From: Bacteroides sp. MSB163
Lineage (GTDB): Bacteria; Bacteroidota; Bacteroidia; Bacteroidales; Bacteroidaceae
Reading direction: 5' to 3'
Length of the DNA stretch: 64,000 bases
Assembly: GCF_036416795.1 (NCBI RefSeq)
Contig: NZ_CP143867.1
Span: 4,022,001 to 4,086,000, forward strand
Shown here: piece after piece, positions 1 through 8,531 of the stretch
Numbering within the stretch: position 1 is the first letter of the stretch
Layout of the letters: every line of letters starts with the position of its first letter
Notes under the pieces: model-generated
Database searches by the model: none
Seen by the model: the letters and a program-made list of their open reading frames with translations, nothing else
Told to the model about the DNA's origin: nothing
Made by a program: the position numbers and the translations under genes

Positions 1-464
1 ATGTGGAAGCGGCATATAAAACTATTAACTGGGAAAGTATTGTTCTGATTGCCGCTATGTTGCCTATGTCGTTGGCGCTGGAAAAGACCGGAGCTTCCGA
101 ATTGGTGTCCCAATCGCTGGTAAACGGGCTAGGTAGTTACGGACCTTATGTGTTATTAGCAGGTATTTATTTCACCACTTCGCTGATGACTATGTTTATT
201 AGTAATACGGCTACGGCAGTACTTCTTGCACCGATTGCGCTTCAGTCTGCCATACAGTTGGATTTGAGTCCGTATCCATTCCTATTTGCCGTAACCGTGG
301 CAGCCAGTATGTGTTTTGCTTCTCCGTTTTCAACTCCGCCCAATGCATTGGTGATGCCTGCAGGACGTTATACATTCATGGATTATGTTAAAGTAGGTTT
401 GCCTTTACAGATAATTATGGGAATTGTGATGATCTTTGTGCTCCCGTTATTGTTCCCGTTTTAA
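1..464 (+). CDS. SLC13-family anion/dicarboxylate permease, C-terminal part
   Basis: The reading frame is open at the left window edge, so only about the last 154 residues are visible and the true start lies outside. The visible part is hydrophobic with several membrane segments. It contains the run SNTATAVLLAPIA followed by a segment with FSTPPNALV, the kind of paired re-entrant signature seen in the second half of SLC13/ArsB-type (ion transporter superfamily) permeases. Such proteins move sulfate or dicarboxylates with sodium or protons across the inner membrane. The substrate cannot be told from this fragment. The next gene starts 21 bp downstream on the same strand. Confidence 0.75.
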   Translation, partial: VEAAYKTINWESIVLIAAMLPMSLALEKTGASELVSQSLVNGLGSYGPYVLLAGIYFTTSLMTMFISNTATAVLLAPIALQSAIQLDLSPYPFLFAVTVAASMCFASPFSTPPNALVMPAGRYTFMDYVKVGLPLQIIMGIVMIFVLPLLFPF

Positions 465-485
465 AATAACTAAAGTATAAGATCG

Positions 486-1025
486 ATGAAAGTAGTAAAT
501 AGTTTGATTTTTATCCTGTTTGCCCTTTGCTGTTTATCGGGCAAAGCACAGGAAGCAGCTGCCGATAGCACCGGCTACATTGTAAGAGTAGGGGAGATGG
601 CTCCCAACTTTACCATTACCCTGACAGACGGTAAGAAAGTTACCCTTTCCGAACTTCGTGGAAAGGTAGTGATGTTACAGTTCACCGCCAGTTGGTGTGG
701 TGTATGCCGCAAGGAAATGCCTTTTATCGAAAAGGATATCTGGCTGAAACACAAAGATAATTCTGCATTTGCTCTTATTGGTATAGATCGTGATGAGTCG
801 TTGGACAAAGTGATTGCATTCGGCAAGTCGACTGGCGTTACTTATCCTTTGGGATTGGATCCCGGTGCGGATATCTTTGCCAAATATGCACTTCGTAATG
901 CCGGCATTACCCGCAATGTACTGATTGATAAAGACGGACGCATTGTGATGCTGACCCGCTTGTACAATGAGGAGGAATTTGCCGCATTAACGAAGAAGAT
1001 AGATGAAATGCTGGCAAAGAAATAA
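486..1025 (+). CDS. Exported TlpA/AhpC-like thioredoxin-fold protein
   Basis: A 179-residue protein with an N-terminal signal peptide ending near GKAQ at residues 19-22. A thioredoxin fold follows, with the redox motif WCGVC around residue 71, preceded by GKVVMLQFTAS as in AhpC/TSA-type and TlpA-type proteins. It probably works in the periplasm as a thiol-disulfide reductase. It begins 21 bp after the transporter gene and may share its transcript. It is short and carries only the redox domain, unlike the longer DUF4369-TlpA protein at 28491-29933. Its partner proteins are unknown. Confidence 0.8.
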   Translation: MKVVNSLIFILFALCCLSGKAQEAAADSTGYIVRVGEMAPNFTITLTDGKKVTLSELRGKVVMLQFTASWCGVCRKEMPFIEKDIWLKHKDNSAFALIGIDRDESLDKVIAFGKSTGVTYPLGLDPGADIFAKYALRNAGITRNVLIDKDGRIVMLTRLYNEEEFAALTKKIDEMLAKK

Positions 1026-1048
1026 TAAACAGAAAGTCCGGGTTGACC

Positions 1049-1789
1049 TTATTTCAAGGTCAACTTGGCTAAATAATCGTAGTGCTTTCCCTCTTTTACC
1101 AACTCTGCTTGGAAACCATTTTCGGCTGCATAAAGACTGAGTGTCTGGAAATCAATGTAAAGCCAGTCGAATGACTCTCCCAGAATATCCTTATATTGCA
1201 TCTGGAAGTCTATTTCTCCATAATAGTCACCTGCCAGATCGATCACAAAACTTCCGTCTTCTTCCTCAAACAGATAGCGCAGATCACTGGAGTCCATAAA
1301 GATGCAGCCGCTGGGTTGTAGCAGTTGCTTCATTCTTTTGAAGAAGGCAGGCAGGTTCTCCAACTTACCGATGATTCCAGAACCGTTCATTAACATTAAT
1401 ATTGTGTCGTATGTCTCTTGGAAATGTTCATCGAACAGATTGAGTAATGTGGCATGCCGTACACTGCGTTGTTGCATCACTTCTACTGAAAGTGGTGAAA
1501 TATCAATGGCATGTACATCCTTGCCTGCTTCCTGCAAGGCAAGACTATGACAACCGCTTCCGGCTCCCACATCCAGAATCTTTCCCGTAGCCAGTTGCAG
1601 GGCGGTACGTTCCAGAAGAGGCATCTGCTTTTTCATGCGAAAAAGTTCCTTTACCGGAATTTCATCCTCGTCGAATTGTGAGGAGAAGACCCGTAGCCGT
1701 TCGGCCTTGTTTTGTTTATAATAATCGGCAATAGCAGCACCCATCGGGTCCTTATCAGCAGAAAGCAGTGTAGTGTTCATTCTATTCAA
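1049..1789 (-). CDS. Class I SAM-dependent methyltransferase
   Basis: A 246-residue cytoplasmic protein. The S-adenosylmethionine-binding motif I, ILDVGAGSGCHSLAL, lies near residue 72, followed by the acidic end of beta-2 (HAIDIS), the usual Rossmann-like methyltransferase pattern. No membrane segment or signal peptide is seen. The substrate is not evident. It converges with the upstream plus-strand gene (gap 23 bp) and is read from a minus-strand TAnnTTTG box at 1807-1814, divergent from the small basic protein gene at 1891. Confidence 0.82.
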   Translation of the reverse strand: MNRMNTTLLSADKDPMGAAIADYYKQNKAERLRVFSSQFDEDEIPVKELFRMKKQMPLLERTALQLATGKILDVGAGSGCHSLALQEAGKDVHAIDISPLSVEVMQQRSVRHATLLNLFDEHFQETYDTILMLMNGSGIIGKLENLPAFFKRMKQLLQPSGCIFMDSSDLRYLFEEEDGSFVIDLAGDYYGEIDFQMQYKDILGESFDWLYIDFQTLSLYAAENGFQAELVKEGKHYDYLAKLTLK

Positions 1790-1806
1790 TCTTTAAAAGT
1801 TGTCCG

Positions 1807-1814
1807 CAAAGATA
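1807..1814 (-). promoter_or_regulatory. Bacteroidetes -7 box for the methyltransferase gene
   Basis: Read on the minus strand the sequence is TATCTTTG, matching TAnnTTTG. It lies 18 bp upstream of the ATG at 1789. A clear -33 TTTG is not visible, so the call rests on the -7 box and its position. Confidence 0.55.
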
Positions 1815-1845
1815 CGAAAAATGCAGGCTATTGGTAGAAAAAAAC

Positions 1846-1853
1846 TATCTTTG
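1846..1853 (+). promoter_or_regulatory. Bacteroidetes -7 box for the small basic protein gene
   Basis: TATCTTTG on the plus strand, 37 bp before the ATG at 1891. With the minus-strand box at 1807-1814 it makes a compact divergent promoter pair. Confidence 0.55.
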
Positions 1854-1890
1854 TGTCGGCTTATAAATGTAATAGTAATAGAAACCGAAT

Positions 1891-2073
1891 ATGAGTATAG
1901 AAGATGCAATAATGGGCGGTATCGTCTTTAAAGGAAAGAAAGACAAACCCAAAGAAGATGGAAAGGTGAAAACTAAAGCCAAGAAGAAATCGTATATTAC
2001 TGGGAAACATGGTTCCGGTGCTGCCAAGATGAAGGCGGATATACGAAAGAAAAGGGCAGGTCGTCATAAATAA
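1891..2073 (+). CDS. Small lysine-rich basic protein, unknown function
   Basis: A 60-residue protein in which about a third of the residues are lysine or arginine, with stretches such as KGKKDKPKED and KTKAKKKS. It has no hydrophobic segment. Its own TAnnTTTG promoter box 37 bp upstream and a strong hairpin right after its stop support it being real despite its size. The basic composition suggests nucleic-acid binding, but no named domain is visible. Confidence 0.6.
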   Translation: MSIEDAIMGGIVFKGKKDKPKEDGKVKTKAKKKSYITGKHGSGAAKMKADIRKKRAGRHK

Positions 2074-2074
2074 G

Positions 2075-2143
2075 ATGGTAAAATGATAAATGGTAAGATG
2101 AGGAAATGTAATCCTATCATCTTACCATTTATCATTTTACCAT
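2075..2143. terminator. 27-bp perfect AT-rich hairpin between convergent genes
   Basis: Positions 2075-2101 are the exact reverse complement of 2117-2143, with a 15-nt loop. The stem is very AT-rich and internally repetitive (ATGGTAA, AATGATAA, ATGGTAAG). It sits between the stop at 2073 (plus) and the stop at 2151 (minus), where a bidirectional terminator is expected. The length and low GC make a dispersed intergenic palindrome equally possible. Confidence 0.7.
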
Positions 2144-2150
2144 TCTTTCA

Positions 2151-2528
2151 TCATTTTGCCGGAAGCACCTCTATCCAGTAATCATCCGGATCATGGATGA
2201 AGTACAATCCCATAGCTGTATTTTCAAAGCATACCCAACCCATTTCTTTATGGTATTGGTGAATAGCTTCATAATCACCGGTAACACGGAAGCATAAATG
2301 GCTTTCGTTTTCTCCAAGTTCATAAGCTTGCGGATGATCTTTCAGACAAGTCAGTTCCAGAAGGAAACCTGTGCTGTTGTCTGTCAGGTAAACCAATGTG
2401 AAGGAGCCGTTTGAGGCTTCTTTACGATGATGTTCTTTCAATCCCAATGCTTTGTCATAGAAAGCAATACTACGTTCCAGGTTGGTAACGTTGATATTAA
2501 AATGATCGAATTTAGCTTTTATTTCCAC
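2151..2528 (-). CDS. VOC-superfamily (glyoxalase-like) protein
   Basis: A 125-residue protein with the vicinal-oxygen-chelate fold pattern: it opens with FDHFNINVTNLERSIAFYDKALG and ends with YFIHDPDDYWIEVLP. The His near the start and the final Glu (WIEV) are the usual metal ligands. The family includes lactoylglutathione lyase, dioxygenases and resistance proteins. Close matches in Bacteroides are usually named lactoylglutathione lyase, but the activity is not established by sequence alone. It starts 25 bp upstream of the end of the DUF4468 gene and may be co-transcribed with it. Confidence 0.8.
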   Translation of the reverse strand: MEIKAKFDHFNINVTNLERSIAFYDKALGLKEHHRKEASNGSFTLVYLTDNSTGFLLELTCLKDHPQAYELGENESHLCFRVTGDYEAIHQYHKEMGWVCFENTAMGLYFIHDPDDYWIEVLPAK

Positions 2529-2553
2529 GTAATTAGTGATTTGTTGTTAGTGA

Positions 2554-3684
2554 TTATTTTACGAATGCCTTCAGAATTTCCCCCACATACATGCGTGGCT
2601 GACCTTCCATCGGAGTCTGTGAAGGCATCTTCTTACATTCCAAAACAACTGACGGTTCGGTTTGGTTTGCCGGATAGAAACGAACAGTGTAAGTTTCTGC
2701 CGTCTCCATCTGTTCGTAAGGCTGATCGGGAGAGAGGAAGCTGAAAATAACAGGCTTGCCTGATGATTTGCCCAATGAACCACCTGCGTTTGCTGTCATC
2801 ATGGTCATGTTGAAAGCATCCGAGCCGATTACAAGCACTAACTTGCCCGCACCCATTTGGATGGCATTTGCCGGCAGTTGATCCGGAGCTACTTCTTTGT
2901 AGCCGGGCACTGTACCTGACGTTGCAGGAGTAGCCGGGGTGAGCGGAGTGGCAGGGATTACTGTGACTTTGCTGGTTTCGGCCGGAGTTTTCACTTCAAC
3001 TTCTGCTTTTGGGGCAATTACTATCGGACCAGAGTTTACAACACTCTTTTCCTCTTTCTTAGCTTCCTTCTGCTCAGCTGCTTCGGCTGCTTTCTTAGCA
3101 GTGCTTGCACTGAGGGCTTCGGCTGCTCCAAGGGCCAGATCGTCTACAAAGTCTACTGTTTTTCTACGCCATTTGGCAAGTCCTCGTACCAATTTGGTTT
3201 TGGCTTTATTCAGTGCGTACTTGTCTACAATCCACTCTTCTGCCGTATACTTCTCTTTGCCTTCGCGATAGTTGAAGCGGATTTTCTCTACTTCCATCGT
3301 ACATTTCTCAGGTGCGCAGACAACTGAAATCTGGTAGAGTATCTTTGTGCGATCCAAAGAAAGCGCACTCGAACTGAACACGATCCATTCGTCTCCTGTA
3401 CCTACGATTTGCCCTTCTTCCGGATTGGTGTAGACAACGCGACTGGTGTTTTCATTCTTTTTCAGCCGTGCTTCCATCCAGTTCTGCATACGTTTGAAGA
3501 TTTCTTCCTGCGACATGCCGGGAATGCTGAATTCTTTGGTGAATACCACTTTTCCATCTACTTCGGGTACTGCACCTGCCAGATACTTGCTGTCGTCATC
3601 TTTATCTTTATTGGCGTCTGCAAACGCTGTGGCCGGCAGACAGATGCATAACAGCATAAAAAGAAACTGTGTCAAATTTTTCAT
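2554..3684 (-). CDS. Exported DUF4468-domain protein
   Basis: A 376-residue protein with a signal peptide (FMLLCICLPATAFA, cleavage near residue 22). An N-terminal DUF4468-like domain covers about residues 40-150 and includes KVVFTKEFSIPGMSQEEIF. An alanine/lysine-rich linker with a proline- and threonine-rich stretch (residues about 190-265) joins it to a C-terminal domain of unknown type. DUF4468 proteins are common, uncharacterised envelope proteins of Bacteroidetes. The downstream neighbour is the VOC gene. Confidence 0.75.
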   Translation of the reverse strand: MKNLTQFLFMLLCICLPATAFADANKDKDDDSKYLAGAVPEVDGKVVFTKEFSIPGMSQEEIFKRMQNWMEARLKKNENTSRVVYTNPEEGQIVGTGDEWIVFSSSALSLDRTKILYQISVVCAPEKCTMEVEKIRFNYREGKEKYTAEEWIVDKYALNKAKTKLVRGLAKWRRKTVDFVDDLALGAAEALSASTAKKAAEAAEQKEAKKEEKSVVNSGPIVIAPKAEVEVKTPAETSKVTVIPATPLTPATPATSGTVPGYKEVAPDQLPANAIQMGAGKLVLVIGSDAFNMTMMTANAGGSLGKSSGKPVIFSFLSPDQPYEQMETAETYTVRFYPANQTEPSVVLECKKMPSQTPMEGQPRMYVGEILKAFVK

Positions 3685-3696
3685 AATGCGTATGTT

Positions 3697-4428
3697 TTAT
3701 TGAGTAATATCGAAACTTTCGCCCCTGCGGGTGATGGAAAGGAAACGGCAACCTTTGCTTTCGGCAAACTTCCGGAAAGCATTTCCGCCCTTGTATTCCT
3801 CGCTGAAGTGCATAGGTACAAAGATAGTGGTTTTTATCCGTTCCACGAATTGTTCCGCACCTCTCATATAATCTTTTCCGATGCGGTTGTCCACTGGAAA
3901 CATGGCTACGTCTACCGAAGGGGCGGTCTGCTGGAGGCACTTCACCTCGGCAAGGAAGTCACCTTCCGCTTTCCGGATTTCCTGTGGGGTGGACTCTTCA
4001 CTCCAATGCCAGTTATTCAAGTCTCCGGCATGGAACAGCCGGATGCCTTGCAGGTCGATCAGAAAAGAGATGCCCACGTCCGTGGAACCGAATGCTTCGA
4101 TACGGATATTCGGGTCTTCGTACACATCACCTTTATTTATATAGGTGGCATCCTCACGTGTGGCGCGACGATGTTTCAGGATGTCCTTGGAGAAGATGTA
4201 GTGAATATCCGGGCGTCCGGCTTTCCATAAAAGAACTTCGCGATTAAAGTGGTCGGGGTGAAAATGGGAAGAGAGCACATATAGTTCTCCGGGTCTTCCC
4301 AACAGATAGTCATGAACGATACCTTTATTATATTCCGTTTCAGAGGAATCTTTGTAGTAATCGATAATGACTGTCACTCCGTCCGCTTCAATCGCGAAGC
4401 CGCTATGGTAAATGTAATCAAGTTTCAT
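3697..4428 (-). CDS. MBL-fold metallo-hydrolase
   Basis: A 243-residue cytoplasmic protein with the metal-binding motif HFHPDH at residues 55-60, a later His-Ala-Gly-Asp (FHAGDLNNWHW) and a final metal-ligand His near residue 213 (PMHFSEE). This is the metallo-beta-lactamase fold of the UlaG/RomA-like branch. The substrate is unknown. It lies 12 bp upstream of the DUF4468 gene on the same strand, so the two may form an operon. Confidence 0.82.
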   Translation of the reverse strand: MKLDYIYHSGFAIEADGVTVIIDYYKDSSETEYNKGIVHDYLLGRPGELYVLSSHFHPDHFNREVLLWKAGRPDIHYIFSKDILKHRRATREDATYINKGDVYEDPNIRIEAFGSTDVGISFLIDLQGIRLFHAGDLNNWHWSEESTPQEIRKAEGDFLAEVKCLQQTAPSVDVAMFPVDNRIGKDYMRGAEQFVERIKTTIFVPMHFSEEYKGGNAFRKFAESKGCRFLSITRRGESFDITQ

Positions 4429-4509
4429 GCAAGGGTCAATTTATAGCGCAATATTACGAAAAACGCTACACAAACCTTGGCTTTTAGCTGTTATTTTTAT
4501 CTAAAAGAC

Positions 4510-5214
4510 TTACATGGGCACTTCCATCAGCAGGATATGCGAGTCTTTTAGTGTTTCCAGCTCAAAGCTGTGAGTGTCATATACACCCATGCCGTCACGG
4601 CGTGAGAGTACAGTGTCGTCCACCTTCACTTCACCTTCGATCACGAAGATGTACACCCCTGCATGCGACTGGTGCATGTGGTAGCCGATCTTTTTGCCTG
4701 CTTCTATCTCTCCGATGGAGAACCATGCCTGTTGCAGCATCTTGGCAGGAGCGTCACCGTCCGGTGAAACAATCAACGTCAGTTCGTTCTTGCGCAGCAA
4801 CGGGCGGATGTCATAATCCTGATAGGCAGGTGGTGTATTCAGCTTCTCCGGCATTACCCAGATTTGCAGGAACTCTACCGGTTCGGTGTCACTGCCGTTC
4901 ATTTCACTGTGATAAATACCGGTACCGGCACTCATGGTCTGTATGTCACCCGGCGTGATGGAGCGGCTGTTCTTCTGACTGTCGCCATGTTTCAGCTTTC
5001 CTTTCAGAGGGATGGAGATAATTTCCATGTTTTTATGCGGGTGGGTGCCGAAGCCTTTACCTGGTTCTACACGGTCGTCGTTCAGTACACGCAGGGCGCC
5101 GAAGTTCATACGACGCGGGTTATAATAGGTGTCGAAACTGAATGTATGGTGACTGTCGAGCCAATCATATAGAGCACGTCCACGGCTTTCCGCTTTGTCT
5201 ATTACTTTTTTCAT
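4510..5214 (-). CDS. Pirin-family bicupin
   Basis: A 234-residue protein with the pirin N-terminal cupin: DSHHTFSFDTYYNPRRMNFG, then GTHPHKNMEIISIPLKG, which supplies the metal-binding His and Glu residues. A second cupin follows, containing a His-rich segment (YHMHQSHAGVYIFV). Relatives such as E. coli YhhW have quercetinase activity. Whether this one is an enzyme or a regulator cannot be told. It stands alone, with gaps of about 80 bp on both sides. Confidence 0.88.
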   Translation of the reverse strand: MKKVIDKAESRGRALYDWLDSHHTFSFDTYYNPRRMNFGALRVLNDDRVEPGKGFGTHPHKNMEIISIPLKGKLKHGDSQKNSRSITPGDIQTMSAGTGIYHSEMNGSDTEPVEFLQIWVMPEKLNTPPAYQDYDIRPLLRKNELTLIVSPDGDAPAKMLQQAWFSIGEIEAGKKIGYHMHQSHAGVYIFVIEGEVKVDDTVLSRRDGMGVYDTHSFELETLKDSHILLMEVPM

Positions 5215-5298
5215 AATTAATTCCTTTCTTTTAAATGGTTGATATGTTTAGATAACAAACTGGTTTTTAAAAAGTTTTGTGAGCTACTGAGCTACAAG

Positions 5299-6297
5299 TT
5301 ATATCACTTTATTTTCCAAGGCTTTTCCGCTTGCAAAGTCTTTGATATTCTGAAGTGTGGTAGTGGCGATATTTTCCAATGCTTCACGGGTGAAGAACGC
5401 CTGGTGTGAGGTTACAATGACATTATTGAACGAAAGCAGGCGTGCCAGTACGTCGTCATCAATGATGTGGTCCGATTGGTCTTCGTAGAAGTATTCGCTT
5501 TCTTCCTCGTACACGTCCAGTCCGGCAGAACCGATCTTCTTGTTCTTCAATCCTTCTATCAGTGCGTTGGTATGAATCAGTTGTCCGCGTCCGGTATTGA
5601 TAATCATTACGCCCTCTTTCATCTTGCTGATGGAGTAGTCGTTAATGAGATATTTGGTCTGCTCGGTGAGAGGGCAATGCAGGGAAATGATGTCCGAACT
5701 GTGGTAAAGTTCGTCCAGCGTGGTGTACACCACTTGATGCTCACGGGCAAAGTTATAGTCGGGGTATAGGTCATAAGCCAGTACGTTCATGCCGAAACCG
5801 CGCAGAATCATGATAAGTTTCTTGGCGATCTTTCCCGTACCGATGATGCCGACCGTCTTGCCGTACATATCGAAACCAAGCAATCCGTGCAGAGAGAAAT
5901 TACCGTCTCGTGTACGCCAGGTGGCGCGTGGAATTTTCCGGTTCAGCGATAGCATGAGAGCCACGGTATATTCTGCTACGGCATAGGGTGAGTAGGCGGG
6001 TACACGTACCACTGTGATACCACAATCGGCAGCCGCTTTCAGGTCTACATTGTTATATCCGGCACAACGCAATGCCAATAATTTCACGCCATTGTCCGCC
6101 ATCATGCGGATCACTTCCGCGTCTGCGGTGTCGTTTACAAATATGCAGACGGCATCCACACCCTGTGTCAGTATCACATTGTGTTTGTTCAGGTGTCCTT
6201 TATAATAGCGGAGTTCAAAATCGTACTCTTTATTCTTTTCATTGAACGAAGCCTCGTCATAGGGCTTGGTGCCGAAAAAAGCAATTGTATATGCCAT
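5299..6297 (-). CDS. ldhA: D-lactate dehydrogenase-like 2-hydroxyacid dehydrogenase
   Basis: A 332-residue enzyme of the D-2-hydroxyacid dehydrogenase family, which reduces pyruvate to D-lactate with NADH in the cytoplasm. The NAD-binding glycine motif (TVGIIGTGKIAKK) lies at about residues 148-160, the second signature (SLHCPLTEQTKYLIN) near 205, and the third with the substrate-binding Arg (INTGRGQLIH) near 233. The active-site His follows in TSHQAFFT near 296. Length and motif spacing match fermentative LdhA. It is transcribed alone. Three 22-bp-phased direct repeats lie about 115 bp upstream. Confidence 0.85.
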   Translation of the reverse strand: MAYTIAFFGTKPYDEASFNEKNKEYDFELRYYKGHLNKHNVILTQGVDAVCIFVNDTADAEVIRMMADNGVKLLALRCAGYNNVDLKAAADCGITVVRVPAYSPYAVAEYTVALMLSLNRKIPRATWRTRDGNFSLHGLLGFDMYGKTVGIIGTGKIAKKLIMILRGFGMNVLAYDLYPDYNFAREHQVVYTTLDELYHSSDIISLHCPLTEQTKYLINDYSISKMKEGVMIINTGRGQLIHTNALIEGLKNKKIGSAGLDVYEEESEYFYEDQSDHIIDDDVLARLLSFNNVIVTSHQAFFTREALENIATTTLQNIKDFASGKALENKVI

Positions 6298-6411
6298 GAT
6301 TTCTGAAGTTTTTAGAATTTAGTATATATAGTATAAATAACACGTGTGTGAATGATAAGGTTCAGAAGTAGCGGAGGGTTACGGGTAGCCTTCCTTGTCA
6401 ATTGCACACTT

Positions 6412-6468
6412 GCGGCAGACTAATTCTGCTCTTGCAAGAAACTAATTTCCACGCCGCAAGAAACTAAT
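6412..6468. repeat. Three 13-bp direct repeats with a 22-bp period
   Basis: GCGGCAGACTAAT at 6412-6424, GCAAGAAACTAAT at 6434-6446 and again at 6456-6468: starts are exactly 22 bp apart, about two helical turns. They lie in the 412-bp gap (6298-6709) between the divergent ldhA-like and FadL-like genes. This looks like a set of protein-binding sites on one DNA face. Apart from these and the promoter box at 6674 nothing else stands out in the gap. Confidence 0.6.
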
Positions 6469-6673
6469 ATTTTCCTTGCATGTTTGAGATTAGTTGGTTG
6501 TGAGATTATGGTTCGTTGTTCATGATTACGAGATTCTCTTCTTACGGTTCTGTTATACATCCTCCATGATCTTTTCTTTATCCGTTTCATTAGAAACAGT
6601 TTCTTTTTTCAATTAATTTTTGTCTGTAATGCATCTTTCTGCACAAAATGCTTTCTGATGTGCAATATTATTG

Positions 6674-6681
6674 TACCTTTG
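6674..6681 (+). promoter_or_regulatory. Bacteroidetes -7 box for the FadL-like gene
   Basis: TACCTTTG matches TAnnTTTG, 28 bp before the ATG at 6710. A clear -33 box is not obvious. Confidence 0.6.
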
Positions 6682-6709
6682 CGCCCGCTAACAATTAAAA
6701 AAGATTTAG

Positions 6710-8041
6710 ATGAGAAAAATTAGCTTGATTAGCTTTATGATGCTAATCGTTTCAACTTCAACTTTTGCAGGAGGACTGCTGACGAATACAAATCAGCATG
6801 CTGCTTTTCTTCGTATGCTATCCCGTGGTGCTACAACTGAAATAGATGGTGCTTTGTCCAATCCGGCAGGTCTGGCATTTTTGCCGAATGACGGTTTTCA
6901 TATGTCTTTGAGTATTCAGAGTGCTTTCCAAACAAGAAATATCGATGCTTCGTGCGAAGGTTTGGGGCTGAATAAGTATTATGAGGGTAAGGCATCTGCT
7001 CCTGTCATTCCCAGTTTGTTTGCTGCTTATAAGATGGGTGACTGGACACTTTCCGGCTTTTTCGGCATTACTGGCGGCGGCGGAAAAGCCTCGTTTGATG
7101 ATGGTCTTCCCATGTTCGATGCTATGGTAATAGGCGGATTGGGAGCCCAAAAAATTCCGAGCAATGCCTATTCGCTGAAAAGCTACATGGATGGCAAACA
7201 GTACATCTACTCTGTACAGTTGGGTTTGACTTATAAGGCAACGGACTGGCTTTCTGTCTTTGCGGGTGGTCGTATGAACTACTTTACTGGTGGTTACCAG
7301 GGTGCATTGAAAGCCAGTGCTGCTGTAGATTTGCCTTCTCCTGCCGGAGGAGCGATACCTGTTGGCACGGAGCTTATCGGCATAGACTTGGATTGTGACC
7401 AGACCGGATGGGGATTTACTCCGGTTATCGGCTTGGATGCTAAGTGGGGTAAGCTAAACATTGGTGCAAAATATGAGTTTATGACTAGTTTGAACATTGA
7501 GAATTCCACTAAAGAGAACTCGCTTCGTATGATTGGTGCCGCTGAAAGTGAATTGGCGGATTACAAGCATGGTGTGAATACTCCGAATGATATTCCTTCC
7601 ATGCTTTCTATAGCTGCTTCTTATGAGTTTCTTCCGGTATTGCGCGCATCTGTAGAATACCACTTCTTTGATGATAAAAGTGCAGGAATGGCCGGTGGCA
7701 AGCAGAAGTATCTGACAAAGGGAACAAACGAATATCTGGCCGGTATTGAGTGGGATGTAACCAAACATTTGACTTTGAGTTGTGGAGGTCAGATCACAGA
7801 CTATGGATTGTCCGACAATTACCAAAGCGATACCAGTTTTTCTTGTGATTCTTATACTCTGGGTTTTGGTGCCAAGTTGAATTTAACAGCAAGAGCCGCC
7901 CTGAACGTTGGGTACATGTGGACTACTTACGAAGATTATACTAAGAAATCCCAGGACTATAATAATACCGGATTGAGTGGTACAAATGTCTACAGCCGTA
8001 CAAATAAGGTGTTTGGCGCTAGCATCAACTACAGATTCTGA
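6710..8041 (+). CDS. OmpP1/FadL-family outer-membrane channel
   Basis: A 443-residue protein with a signal peptide (MLIVSTSTFA, cleavage near residue 20), followed by the FadL-type N-terminus GGLLTNTNQHAAFLRMLSRGA and the conserved SNPAGLAFL. The remainder has the alternating pattern of a beta-barrel and ends in an aromatic residue (NYRF). FadL proteins form 14-stranded barrels that take up long-chain fatty acids and other hydrophobic compounds. The ligand here is unknown. It is monocistronic, bounded by its own promoter box and a terminator at 8068-8102. Confidence 0.85.
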   Translation: MRKISLISFMMLIVSTSTFAGGLLTNTNQHAAFLRMLSRGATTEIDGALSNPAGLAFLPNDGFHMSLSIQSAFQTRNIDASCEGLGLNKYYEGKASAPVIPSLFAAYKMGDWTLSGFFGITGGGGKASFDDGLPMFDAMVIGGLGAQKIPSNAYSLKSYMDGKQYIYSVQLGLTYKATDWLSVFAGGRMNYFTGGYQGALKASAAVDLPSPAGGAIPVGTELIGIDLDCDQTGWGFTPVIGLDAKWGKLNIGAKYEFMTSLNIENSTKENSLRMIGAAESELADYKHGVNTPNDIPSMLSIAASYEFLPVLRASVEYHFFDDKSAGMAGGKQKYLTKGTNEYLAGIEWDVTKHLTLSCGGQITDYGLSDNYQSDTSFSCDSYTLGFGAKLNLTARAALNVGYMWTTYEDYTKKSQDYNNTGLSGTNVYSRTNKVFGASINYRF

Positions 8042-8067
8042 TTTCATAATTACTTATTATATAGCAG

Positions 8068-8102
8068 AAGCCGTCTTGGGTATATTATACTTGAGGCGGC
8101 TT
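8068..8102 (+). terminator. Hairpin after the FadL-like gene
   Basis: AAGCCG at 8068-8073 pairs with CGGCTT at 8097-8102, with partial pairing inside, and the sequence then turns T-rich. Placed 27 bp after the stop. Confidence 0.6.
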
Positions 8103-8176
8103 TGTTGTATTTCTCGGATATTCCTTTTCAAGAAAACTTTTAAGAGAAACGGGGAGCTTTTACGGATAATATTATG

Positions 8177-8184
8177 TACTTTTG
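8177..8184 (+). promoter_or_regulatory. Bacteroidetes -7 box for the toxin-antitoxin pair
   Basis: TACTTTTG matches TAnnTTTG, 30 bp before the antitoxin ATG at 8214. Confidence 0.5.
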
Positions 8185-8213
8185 TTGATGCAATATCAAA
8201 GAAAGGAGTGATT

Positions 8214-8531
8214 ATGAAGAAATATTCTGATTCCGAAGAACAAAAGCAAACGGTGAATGAGCCTGCTACGGCTTACGGGCTCGACTTAAACAGCCTGAAA
8301 GTGGAAACTGTGCAGTCTGTAATGCAGATTGAGAATCCGAGAATCGTACAGGAAATACGGGATTATGTCTTGCGCCTGATGCAGGAAGAGGAAGAATATG
8401 ATTACCGGAATGCTCCTTGCCAGTTTACGGTGGAGGAGTTGAAGGAAGAATTGAGGAAGTCACGGGAGGACAGTAAAGCGGGAAGAGTATACACTACGGA
8501 TGAAGTTCTGGCACGTAGAAGACTATGGTAA
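8214..8531 (+). CDS. Putative type II antitoxin
   Basis: The frame is open further upstream, but the ATG at 8214 follows a good ribosome-binding site (AAAGGAGTG) and a promoter box at 8177, which decides the start. It gives 105 residues, highly charged, with no clear DNA-binding domain at the N-terminus. The C-terminal half (FTVEELKEELRKSREDSKAG) looks like a toxin-wrapping helix as in many RelB/PHD-like antitoxins. Its stop overlaps the toxin start, typical of translational coupling in toxin-antitoxin operons. The family is assigned mostly from the neighbour. Confidence 0.7.
   Translation: MKKYSDSEEQKQTVNEPATAYGLDLNSLKVETVQSVMQIENPRIVQEIRDYVLRLMQEEEEYDYRNAPCQFTVEELKEELRKSREDSKAGRVYTTDEVLARRRLW

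Noticed and set aside
7294..7825. Minus-strand frames inside the FadL-like gene
   Set aside because: They lack start signals and family features; the plus-strand frame has a signal peptide and family motifs over its full length.
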